A stretch of DNA of 64,000 nt from Zhengitettix transpicula (Eukaryota; Arthropoda; Insecta; Orthoptera; Tetrigidae): positions 185,970,746 through 186,034,745 of the forward strand of contig CM073590.1 of assembly GCA_037074705.1 (NCBI GenBank), written 5' to 3'. Both the position numbers and the translations under genes were made by a program. Below are positions 22,588 to 32,705 of this stretch, in pieces; positions within the stretch are counted from its first letter, which is position 1; every line of letters begins with the position of its first letter. The notes beneath the pieces were generated by a model, which ran no database searches, was not told the DNA's origin, and was given only the letters and a program-made list of their open reading frames with translations.

Positions 22588-23761
22588 TAGGTTTATCGGA
22601 ATAGAATTTTAATTCAGTAGTTCAGATCTTTGAGATTACAAGAGATGGTTGTAAAGAGAGAAATGAACATCGGTATCGATTTTCCGGTTCATGAAATTGT
22701 TTCCGTCTTGATTTTCAAATTTTACGGGCAAGTTTGTTAGTTTTGAAATGAGATATTCTTTTACAGCATGGGCAATCCGTACGATTAAATTTTAATGGAG
22801 AATAACCAAAAGCAAGTCTCTTCTCGTTTCCGCCGCGAGCCGGCTTTCACGTTTCGAGGAGTTAAAATATAAATAAAGGAGGCGTGCGTGGTCAGTTTCT
22901 CATCTCCCACACGTATTTCAGCTTTGAGCCGAACTTCCGGAAAAGTAATTACCAGAGCCTCTAGCGGAGCTTATCGCGATTGTATTAAAAGCGTCGATCG
23001 TCGACCCACACCCACACACACTTACTTAACATTTCACCACGAAACTATAAGTACTTTTACCATTGCAATGTCGTAACGGACTCGCTTAAATTACTACAAT
23101 TGTAACATGAAATGCAGTGTTTCGTCTATCCAATCGTAGCATAAATTTGAGGCTGTAATGTGTTAAAAATTGAAGCTCTCAAATAATGAGGTGATAAAAT
23201 GTTATTGTATTGAAATAGAAGTGAGATGAAGGGTAGCGCAAAATTTAATAAATTACAAAATTAATAAATGCGTGATTTCACATTGATTTGATTTGATTTT
23301 TTAAAAAAATTAGCTATTATCTGTCAAGAAATGTGCTGTTACGAATTTCAGATTTTAATTAATACTAGAAAAAGACCAAATAATAGTTGCCTGAATTTGT
23401 AGGGAACGTCAACTGTTGAAAGATTACAATGCCATTTATTACGATAGGGAACCTAACATCGTCGACCAAAGGTTTTCCCGGTGTAGAAAACAGATAAAAT
23501 TGTCTCTGGATTACATCCGCGTAAGCTCGTCGAAAACACTCGGCGTTTCGATGACGGTCGACGTCATCATCTTCTGATGTAGCCAAACATCTTTTCGAAT
23601 TATTTCAAGATTCGAAAAATATTTTTAAAGCATCCAATTCGAGGTTATTCCCGGTAAATGACATGTAAATGATCAATTGATCGCGATTTTCCAATCGGGT
23701 TGTAATATGTATCATCTACGGTTCCATAGCTGTCACAGATTGGAAGCCCGAGATCAATGTT
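22588..23761. other. Spacer between the two R500 dimers
   Basis: About 1.17 kb with no gene. A less AT-rich section at 22810-23030 contains CG-rich text near 22995-23005, but its frame (22888-23076) has no motif. The minus frame at 23365-23586 (73 residues) is also unrecognised. Confidence 0.45.
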
Positions 23762-24166
23762 CTTCTCCGTTTTTGAACTAAGGTTTTGAGACGTGTATAC
23801 TCCGGGCTAGCAGACCTTGTTCGCTGTTTCCATTAGAACAGTCGGCCAGCTGCCTCCTAAACTTGTCGAGGTAGGAAGAATGGAAAGCTGCGTCCCCACA
23901 GAAAACTCCTCTCCCGCTATAGGTAGGGCGTGGGACAAGTACCCAATGCCCGACCTACCAGGTGCAGGTTTTTCTAGGGTTTTCCCTGCATTACTTTTAG
24001 GCGAATGTTGGATAGGATCCTTAAACTATATCACGGGGGCCCTAGTTAACCCTTGGCTACGTTCCTCTACCCTTCCGCATCCCCCCTTTCAAATCCCTTC
24101 CTATGCTATTAAAGGGGGGGTTGTCCAATGTGGATTACCCTCATAAAGCCTGTTGTCCTAAAAAAA
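23762..24166 (+). repeat. R500 copy 11 (first unit of dimer II)
   Basis: Starts TCTCCGTTTTTGAACTAAGG, lacks part of the palindromic GAGGCACCTCGG block and ends TGTTGTCCTAAAAAA. It shares with copy 9 the diagnostic GGTGCAGG, GGATAGGATCC, TATATCACGG and GTTGTCCAATG. An (AAT)n linker follows to 24193. Confidence 0.85.
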
Positions 24167-24193
24167 TAATAAAAAAATAATAATAATAAAAAC

Positions 24194-24579
24194 GAGTCTC
24201 CTCGGCCTGTTTTGAGAGGTGTATGTTCCGGGGTCACAGACAGACCTTGGGCATACGGTACGAGTTGTCCGCTATTCCCATTGGAGTAGTCGGTCAGCTG
24301 CTTCCTAAACTGGTCGAGGCACGGAGAAGGGAATGCTGCGTCCCCACAGTAAACCTCTCTCCCGCCATCGGAAGAGCGTGGGACAAGTACCAACTGCTCG
24401 ACCTACCTGAAGCAGGTTTTCTGGGGTTTGTCCTGCATCACTTTTAGGCGAATGCCGGGTAGGATCCTTAAACTATACCCCGGGGGCCCTAGTTAACCCT
24501 TGGCTACCTTCCTCTACCCTTCCGCATCCCCCTTCCAAATCCCTTCGTATGCTATTAAAGGGGAGTTGCCGAACGTGGC
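24194..24579 (+). repeat. R500 copy 12 (second unit of dimer II)
   Basis: Starts GAGTCTCCTCGGCC like copy 10 and shares CACAGACAGACC, GGTACGAG and GTCGGTCAGCTGCTT with it. It ends at GTTGCCGAACGTGG, where element LD begins, so its 3' tail was lost or replaced. Confidence 0.85.
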
Positions 24580-25260
24580 AAAGGCAGAGTTAGTTATAGA
24601 GGAGATATAGAGGAAGTCAAGTTGGAGTGAGTTAGTCGTGTGAACTGGAGACGGACGTGTCAGTGGGGAGAGATTATCGGATGGTAGGCCAAGCTACGTG
24701 GCCGATATTAATCAGCTGGACATCAGTCGTCAACAGTTGGGAGTCTCGTCGTGGAGGTGCGTCTGAAAGCACAGTTGTTTGAATTCGTCGAGAGGGTAAC
24801 GTCGTCAAGAGTGTGAGTGCAGCCTGGGGACTTTTAAGCCTGTATGAAGTGAGTGTGTGGGCCAAAGAGCGTGTAGTTTATTTTTATGAATTAATAATTG
24901 TAAATTGCTAATAAAGGGTAAAAAGTGTCAGATTTCGTTACTTTCGTTTCAATCATTTCAATCATTTCGTTTTTCATTTATTGTAACTGTATTTGTTTAA
25001 TGGTAACATTTTGTTCCGTTCCTTATCAAACCAGTAAAGACCTTGAGGGTACCGAGTCCAATTATTTAAAATGTATTCTAGGTAAATAAAATTGTTTTGA
25101 TTCTATAAAATTTCATTATTTGTGTAATTGAAAATTGTGTAATAAATAAAAATTGTTTGTTTAAATTGGTACCGTAATTTTATTTTATGTATGTCTTACA
25201 TAAAATTGCTACCACGACGTGGGGCAAATTTCATTAATCTAAAATTTATAAGTGTTTATT
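24580..25260 (+). mobile_element. LTR-like element LD (5' end missing)
   Basis: Plus-strand member of the TGTAAT...ATTACA family. It carries GTCAGATTTCGTT (near 24928-24940), TATCAAACCAGTAAAGACC (near 25025-25043), and at 25206-25225 a motif TTGCTACCACGACGTGGGGC that resembles the tRNA-Lys-type primer binding site known from retroviruses and LTR retrotransposons. About 35 bases later it ends in TTATTACGATATATA. The canonical TGTAAT start is absent, so it is truncated at copy 12 of R500. No coding region is present. Confidence 0.65.
25206..25225 (+). promoter_or_regulatory. Primer-binding-site-like motif in LD
   Basis: TTGCTACCACGACGTGGGGC. It follows a TCTTACATAAAA segment that could be the LTR end. 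Its last half is identical to the corresponding part of the tRNA-Lys(CUU) binding site (ACGTGGGGC); the first half diverges and is two bases longer. Confidence 0.5.
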
Positions 25261-25269
25261 ACGATATAT

Positions 25270-26038
25270 ATTTATTTACCATTAGCCCTCTTAAGAGGAA
25301 ATAGGATTCGTCACAAATGTACAGTGGATAAATGACATATAAACAGAATTAATATTAACAGGTTACACACACACACACAAAAATTCATATCTGTTGACAT
25401 TTGTCTAGTCACTACAATCATACACACTATCTTTAGGAAACACGCACACGTGGTATTCATCTCCTGTCGCTAGGTACGGAGGGATGTCGTCATGGATATT
25501 TACTGAAACAGAAAGCAGAGGCAGGAAAACAGAACCAAAAGGGGAAAACTGGACAAACTATTTACACATTCGGAAATTTTGTAGGCAAGGCAGTTCAACC
25601 AATGTGAGACCGATTCAAAAATTTGTGTACGGAGTAATAAGTTCCATTTACACTCCTTGACGAATGCGTTGTAGTTGTTGATGTTCTTTACATGTTCAAA
25701 AGGCTGTTAAATAGTGCGATACCGGAATAATGAACGCTAGACTGAGGCTGTGCTTGTCAGACCTGAGAACTGATGGTTCCTCCATGATTGTCCCCGTTAC
25801 TTGCAAAAAGGTTCATGTTGCGTTTAACAAAATTTAGTACTTCTAATATGTAAGCGCTAGGTAGAGTCAGAATATGAAGTCTTTTGATCAGCGGCCTGCA
25901 GCTTTCTCTAGCATCTGAACTTGATATAATTCTAATGGCTCGTTTTTGTAGTTTGAAAACATCCACACTACGAGAATAATTGCCCCAGTACATTAAGCGA
26001 TATAAAATTTGTCCGGTAAAATTTAACCGCTTCCGCAA
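25270..26038 (-). mobile_element. LINE 3' end copy B (internally deleted)
   Basis: Minus strand. The 3' tail (25270-25750) matches copy A at 1.70 kb almost base for base, including CA repeats and GGCTAATGGTAAATAAA at its end, with several small deletions. At about 25750 it joins an upstream piece of ORF2, skipping the terminal codons present in copy A. So A and B are two members of one family with different deletions. Confidence 0.75.
25757..26038 (-). pseudogene. LINE ORF2 fragment (copy B)
   Basis: A 93-residue frame with YWGNYSRSVDVFKLQKRAIR, then SCRPLIKRLHILTLPSAYIL and EVLNFVKRN. This is the widely conserved region just after the reverse transcriptase domain in jockey/CR1-like LINEs. 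The catalytic domain is missing and the frame ends at the deletion joint, so it is not functional. Confidence 0.75.
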
Positions 26039-27349
26039 CCATACGATACCATATTTCGACTAATCCGGTTTTCAAATAAGAGCGATATCTTTAATTAATA
26101 TTATCACACCATGTACGTAAGTTTGTTGTGGCAGAAGTGTTAACACTTCAAATAATTGCCTCTTGTCTTCAAAGAGCATACAGCTGTTGTTCTTATCATA
26201 TTAGACACGAATTTAAGTATTTCCGATAATCAACGCTTGGATTGGCTATCAAGACAAATAAAGGGCAGAAAATAAATTCTGCCGTTTCCATTTTCAATTA
26301 GAGAGGCATCTGCAGAGCGTTCTTTGAAGGAATGCGCCTCCGGCGACCTCTACATTCGTTCTTGAAAGCGTAGTTTCAAATAACACAAAAACAAGGAAGC
26401 ATTATTGAATAAGGTTCCTCTTTCCTAAATAAAATAGGTCAGAAATGAATCAAAGATGTTCGGAGACAAACAATTTTCTTCCAATCTAATTAAATAACAG
26501 CCTCTGTAATAATGAAACAAGAGTAGATTCAAGACATAGAAATGGGCCTCATTCATGGACGGACTTTACTAACAACGTAACAACGTAAATGTATCTGGAT
26601 TTAATAATAAAAAAGACGGTATAGAATATTACATCCAAAATAAATCCAAAATTACATTACATCAACTACAGTAAATTTTGTCACTTAATATAAAATTTAT
26701 ATTCTTTTCCTCCTGAGATCCGTCGCGAGCTGGGTTTCTTTAAAGCAGAATCCCATAACAATAATTGTATATAAAGCGGTCACTAGTCAAAGAAATTTAA
26801 TAATGCAAGGGACAAAACTACAACTACAAAACGTTTGTCTTTAATTTAGGACTTACACAGGAGTACAATTGGATTGGGGTATTATAAATAATTTTTATAC
26901 ATTGCCAAAATCTTCTTTTAATATCAGCCAAAAATTGATGTTAAAAAAATAACTTTTACTAGAATTTCAAAAGCATGATCTATCTGCACCACTTGTTGCT
27001 ACCGACAATTTTAATTAATTGAATAACTTGGAATTGTATAAAAATTATTGTCCTATGTGCTGGTGAAGTCCAAATTAAAGACTGTACGTAGTGTGATAAT
27101 ATATTTTTCGATTTCTCTATCAATTTTTCTCTAGTATAGTCAATTTATTTATTTAAAATTTAAAAAAATTAAATGTAATTTAATTATAATAATTAGACTA
27201 TTGTTAATATTATAAAACTAGTGTTCATTATAAAAAATATTGTGATGTCATTTCAAACAACATGGATTGTAAATTCATTGGCCTGTTTTTCAGATTGTGA
27301 GACATCAGCTTTGGAAAACAAAAAGCATGCTTAGCGTCATTCACGTTGT
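26039..27349. other. AT-rich unassigned DNA
   Basis: About 1.3 kb without a frame of note. No recognised repeat. No gene or RNA can be supported. Confidence 0.5.
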
Positions 27350-27590
27350 GATCCACGAGCCTTAAGTTAAAGATCCTACCCGGAATTCGCCTAATTGTGG
27401 TACACATAAATCCTTAGAGGAACCTGCAATAACAGGTAGGTCTGACTCTTTCTACTGGTCTCACGACCTTCCGTTGACTGGACTAAGGTTTGCTGTCAGG
27501 ACGCAGCATTCATTTCTCCATCCTTCGACCACTTTAGGAGGCAGCTGACCGACTGTTCTAATAGGATCAGTTGACGTCTCTTGCAGTTTA
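27350..27590 (-). repeat. R500 copy 13 (partial, diverged)
   Basis: Middle part only: GATCCTACCCGGAATTCGCC, then CGCAGCATTCATTTCTCC, then TTTAGGAGGCAGCTGACCG. Neither tail nor 5' hairpin is present. Many substitutions indicate an old fragment. Confidence 0.7.
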
Positions 27591-27945
27591 TAGCTGATAT
27601 TAATAGAAAAAAGTTGGCAATGTATAAAAATGATTTATTATACTCCACTTCCATTTTTAATAACGATACGTTCTATAGTTGTTTTTGTCAGTTACATTAC
27701 AAATTTTTTCTGACTTGTAAATGATTTAATGATGTTATCTAATAAGTCAGATAATTTTTATTTTGAAGAATGCCTAATTTAACACTTCGGTTTAAGGTTA
27801 TATTCTTTTGGCCTTAAACTTTGTTAGCATTTTTTTAGAGTTGTCATTACAAGCCACACTTGATGATTTCATATGTCTGAAAAATGTTAAGTGAAAATGT
27901 TCTTTGCAATTAATCACGGAAACCCTCCCCCAAATATATATATAT
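27591..27945. other. AT-rich spacer ending in short (TA)n
   Basis: No features apart from a (TA)6-like run at about 27934-27945 abutting element LE. Confidence 0.5.
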
Positions 27946-28680
27946 TGTAATATTCAAATAATTTATCAATTTATAAAAAAATAATATATTTATTTCTCAA
28001 TATGAATTTATCTTAATTTGCTCTACGTTGTGGAAGCCAAATATGTAATAACGAAATAAAAGACTTTAAATTAAATAGGTGTGAAACTTTGTCGCACCAA
28101 AATATAAATAAACGACAAATGATTAGAACTGCTTCAACTTGTTGCCAAATGTTATTTACAACTAAAAGGCTAATTAATTTGCCCACATTGGAGCACAAAA
28201 TACTATAATTTTGTGAGGAATTTAAATTAAATAAATTATTAAATTCAATCAAACAAAACAAATTTATTTACTCAAAAATACAATTTAAATCTCTAATTTT
28301 ATTATTTACGTCACACTAAAATTAAATTTTACAGTCAATTAATTTTTACCATTTTGTGGTATTTAAGACAATTTATACCTTTATTTTTACAATGAAACGA
28401 AAGCTCAATATCTCAGGGTCTCTACTGGGCTTGATTACAAGAACGAGTATCCATTTACAATTTGAAGAATTTACAGAATATAGAAAATACAATTTAATGA
28501 AGTTACTGGAAACGAAATCTGACTTTTCACCTTTAAATTATGGTTTACAAAAATTATTAATTATTAAATCGTTACTTACAAGTTGCATTCTGAGTTCAGG
28601 AACATGTTTCACTTTTAACATAAAATGGCCAATTCTGTGCATAGACTTTAGACAGATATTTCATTGACACATGTTTTGAC
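27946..28680 (-). mobile_element. LTR-like element LE
   Basis: The left edge TGTAATATTCAA follows a TA run. The minus strand carries TGGCTTCCACAACGTAGAG (28039 down to 28021), a degraded primer-binding-site-like motif, about 75 bases from that edge. Further in come CAGTAGAGACCCTGAGAT and GTCAGATTTCGTTTC. The right limit is uncertain: the less AT-rich stretch to about 29360 may be its U3-like part, and a TTACAATAGAAATATA near 29531-29546 could be the terminus. Confidence 0.6.
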
Positions 28681-29540
28681 AACACAGCACTTTACCCTGT
28701 TTTGTATCCCTATTCCAGACTGTAGATTTCTGATGCTTCGTACAGATGTTTTGCCTGCAGGCACCAGTCAGTTTGGCCAGTATGATTGCCAACTCCCAAC
28801 GTTCAATTGTTACGGATCTTTCAACATGCACAGCGACAGAGTTCAAATCTGGTGTTCAACTTAACACTCCTCTCAACTTCCTCAATCTCTGACTTCCAAC
28901 AACAAAACTCCACCTTCGAGCACAGACCTCCGGCTGCTCCAGACACCACAACCACTCCGTCCGATCTCTGCTTTTCGTCTGACTATTTCTATCAAAATCC
29001 CCTCTCCAGAATATTCTCATTTCCCACGATCTTGCGTGGACACACACAGATCATATCCGGCTTTCCCACAGTATTTTGTTCTTACAGTCTTGGCGACGAA
29101 AATTCACATGCCAATCAAACTAATTTTGAGTCAACAGAGTCTGTTACTTAACTGTGACATATCAACAGGTGCATATGTTGACAGACGTGTAATTTGGATA
29201 TTGTCAAGTATTTTGTGTATGGTTAAGTTCTCCTTTGGCGGCCCGAACCTCAACAATCGGGGCTGTCGCGCGAGTTGTATTGTTTGTGCTTGTAAAATCA
29301 GTCCGCATTGCGGCTCCTCAGCACGTATTCTCAATACGAGGTTTGGAGGGGATTAAAAGCGTGACATATAAAATTTTAGTTGCGAGTCTGGTGCTGAGGC
29401 ATTATTAAAAAAAACATGAATAATTATCACAGTCGTCGAGGATTAATATACTTCAACACATGTGTGTGAATTGTGTGCGCTGTAATACTTTATGGCCAAC
29501 AAAGAATGAATGCCAAACGTGTACCCAAATAAGTTACAAT
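28681..29540. other. Less AT-rich stretch, possible continuation of LE
   Basis: Composition differs from its surroundings. Frames on both strands (28786-29151 plus, 29036-29356 plus, 28856-29047 minus) overlap and have no motif. It is compatible with the U3-like portion of LE but does not align obviously with the other copies. Confidence 0.35.
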
Positions 29541-30675
29541 AGAAATATATTCGTGGGTAGATTTATAAAAATAATAGCAGTTTTGATTGAAGTACACGTT
29601 CACTATTTTATTTTTCAATATTTATAACGGCGACTGGAAGAAATCTGTGGTTAATCACTACGGACAATTATCGGGATTTTATATCTGAACGTAGACATAT
29701 TGTGAAAAGTAACTCAGAGATAATGAAGTTGCCAATATGAGAGTCAAAAAGTATGTGATAAAATAAATGGATCTTGTCGTTTTTATTTTTATTGGCTACT
29801 TTATTATCCATTGGTTAATTTTCATCTAATACAGACGTTACAATATGTTTGAAAAGCAAGTCATATCGAAGAGAAACTAACTGAAATTAGTTTTGAACGA
29901 ATAAATAAATTTTCGTGTTTAATTGCATGATGATATGAATATTGAATAAACTTTAACATTCAGTTCACTTAAACTTGGAAGAAGGATCTTTTACTAAAAT
30001 CCACAGTACCCAATAACTAATTTGTATTATAAGTCTACCTAGTAGGATCAAAAAAAATTACAATTACTATCTATTTGCCATCGTAACCTAAGAGATATTG
30101 GCATTTATTATAAGTCTAGTGTAGATATGCCCGCAAACGGTTTCAGTCTCTGATTGATTTATTAATAAATTAATAGATCTCTAACTGTTTTTCCGTTTCC
30201 TCCTTTTTTTCTGTTATCAATGTATGTAGGAGTCCTTAAAATTTTTAATTTCCTACCGGGCTCCAGGGAATGTGAATGTAAACTTCGCATAACACGCAAA
30301 GGTCGTCTATTTTTTTCTCTTTTCTGTGTGTCTCTCAACAAACCGTGTGCATTCGCCTTTTTTTAGCAGACACGAAATATTTTTACACTTTCTGTAACCA
30401 ATTGAAGGCCGAATGTTATTCGGTAAGTGATTAAATTTTTTCCCCCAGCATTTATTCGTTACCTTAGTCTCTCTGGAGATCCCATCGTTTTCGGGACCAC
30501 ATCAAATAATTGAAATTACTTCTCGATTTACAATTCATAATTATTACTAATCTGTCCAAAAATTTATGGAGTTTGTAGATACGCATTTATTTAGTAAATA
30601 CGATAAAATAGCTCTACTAAAATGTCTTAATATCCTCAACCTATACCAATTTTGAAATAATTTAAATAACGTTGA
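29541..30675. other. AT-rich unassigned DNA
   Basis: No frame over 60 codons and no recognised repeat. Nothing can be annotated. Confidence 0.5.
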
Positions 30676-30995
30676 GATAATAAAGAATTAAGGATTGAAA
30701 AATCTCGACCGAGCTGGGGATGGAACCAGGGTTCCCCGCATACCTACCTCTGAGCCATCCAAGTCGACTCCTGGCCAGGTACAAGACTTCATCGTCCATT
30801 TTATAACCAGACCCCGGCATTCAACTACAATTCTCTAGATCACAATCTTCACGACCTAACTTTTAGGGCCTCGAAGAAGAATTAATATTAATGTGAACTG
30901 ATCAAAGGTGCAACGAATTATTTCAGAAAGAAGAAAAGCGGGAAAATCGGGTTCGGTCCGGTCGAGATTTTTCCATCATAATTCTTTAATTCAAT
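30676..30995 (-). repeat. Foldback SINE-like element with tRNA-like head (copy 1)
   Basis: AAAAATCTCGACCG (30698-30711) and CGGTCGAGATTTTT (30959-30972) are perfect inverted repeats, and similarity extends outward to about 34 bases with AAAGAATTA on both outer sides. Inside the left arm, on the minus strand, TGGCTCAGAGG (30757-30747) fits an A box and GGTTCCATCCC (30727-30717) a B box, spaced as in a tRNA. The right arm has GGTTCGGTCC on the plus strand. A related structure lies at 56.84 kb. It is not a functional tRNA gene. Confidence 0.6.
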
Positions 30996-31276
30996 TTCAT
31001 GGCATAAATGTCTGAGTTCTGATTGAAAACTTTTTCTTTTCTTTCTGAGTTGAAATAATATTAATTATTCTGTGTAATGATCCCACATTACTGGTGGATT
31101 TATTTTATTTCAAAGAGTATATTGTAAAGATTAAAAAGGTGGTTTTTATTAATAGGAATAATTAACAAAATTATTATGTATTTAAAATTTATTGTTGATA
31201 ATTACACATTATATGCCCTGCTTTGCACGACGAATTCCATCAATTTAACAAACAAATATTTCAATTTTATTTTATT

Positions 31277-31876
31277 AACTAGCTGGGTGCCCGGCGTTGC
31301 TCGTGTACTTATTTATATAAACTCAAAAAAGTATTTAATTGAATACTTAAATATATTCCTTGAGTATTTCAGGATATAATCGTCACTCAGTCTTCATACA
31401 TTACGAAATATTACATTGATGAAATTGTTAGCTAGACTCACAACTAATACAGCGCGAAAATTAACTTACATTTTCCCCAAGGATGGTAAAGCAATTCGTA
31501 TTCTTCTTTATTATCATTCGATGGAATATTTCTGTATAAAATTATACTTTTTATTTAAAAAAAATATTTCTGCTTTATTTCATTCCTAATAAAGGAGATA
31601 TTTCCTTTGTTCGTTGCGTAGTAACGTCTTTCTCTCGCGTGACGTCATTGTTTCTTGGCGCGCAGTAATTTAATATTTAATGATCACGGTTTTTAATTAT
31701 AATTCTTTCCACATGTACGCTAGGCGTTTCTCACCCTCGCAGTACCGTTTCTCGTGTTTTGAAGAATTTGTATACCAATTTTTGTTGCAATCTATCCACG
31801 CTTTTAAATTTGTATAGAAATTAACGTAAATACATACATACATACATACATACAAATATACATCCTTTTTTATTAT
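31277..31876 (+). mobile_element. Nested repeat inside L31 with (TACA)n
   Basis: Starts AACTAGCTGGGTGCCCGGCG and contains a GTGACGTCATTG segment, then a (TACA)n tract (31831-31854). The opening resembles a TAGCTG.CCCGGC motif that I associate with arthropod interspersed repeats, but I cannot name the class. Position inside L31 shows it inserted later than L31. Confidence 0.5.
31831..31854. repeat. (TACA)n microsatellite
   Basis: Six tandem TACA units near the right end of the nested insertion. Confidence 0.95.
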
Positions 31877-32705
31877 ATACATTCGTGGCGTTCTATGAAA
31901 ATATAGCTTTATAATTTTACAATCAATTACGTTGAATTTCTCATTATCTCAGGGTCACAACTGGGTTTGATAGGAAGAACAAATACAATGAATTAAAACA
32001 TTAACAATCCAAACTCATTGAAGTTAACGGAATTCAATATTAAATACAAAAATAAAATAAAACGAATGAAAAGAAAAATGCGTACGAAATCTGACGATAT
32101 CCTTTAATTATCGTTTACAGTTATTAATAATTGTTTTGTACTCACGACAGTGTTACTGGTACCAGTTCGGACTCTTGTATCTTGAAGTCAACACCCACTA
32201 AACAGGCCATTATACACTGATTCAACTCATTAGATTTTGAACACACGGTAGTTGCACTGGATCTCTGCTATCCTGGAATTTGGATTAGTTGCCGGACGTA
32301 AATCTCCACAAAGTCTCTCTATGCGAAAATTAGTTTAGTTTGTAAAGCAAAACTTCTGCTTCCAAACTGCGATTTTATAAGTCTCTCCGTCAAAACTGTT
32401 TACTTGCGTTTTATGTAAACTATTATCTCGCTGTTGGACTTCCTAGATAGCCCTATTCATAATTCTGGATCCGCAGACTTTTACTGACTTTATTTCTCCA
32501 TGTGGACCGAACTGCTATGCCTGAGTTCTCGACGCATACTTTTCCGTTTCGCGTCTCGCCGCAGACTAAGTTCTCTAAGCGCGCGGTTTCCAGTCTCGAT
32601 TGTTAACAAAGAAAAACCCGCCTTGATTGTCGTCTTTAAGCACCCGTACCGCCAACAATTAAATTATATTAAAAACAATTAATAGCCTGTTTAATTGGTA
32701 TTACA

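Larger units (their letters stand above)
31133..32705 (-). mobile_element. LTR-like element L31, interrupted by a nested insertion
   Basis: Starts TGTAAAGATTAAAAAGG and ends at TTGGTATTACA followed by ATATATAA. The minus-strand start, TGTAATACCAATTAAACAGG, is close to those of L3, L4 and L5. It contains a degraded primer-binding-site-like GTCGTGCAAAGCAGGGC (31231-31215) and the block CAGTTGTGACCCTGAGAT. Removing about 31277-31876 restores collinearity with L5 (AAATATTT... then GTGGCGTTC). The frame at 32500-32682 has no motif. Confidence 0.65.

Noticed and set aside
30717..30765. Functional tRNA gene
   Set aside because: A and B boxes are tRNA-like, but acceptor and anticodon stems do not form a convincing cloverleaf, and the sequence lies inside a foldback repeat.
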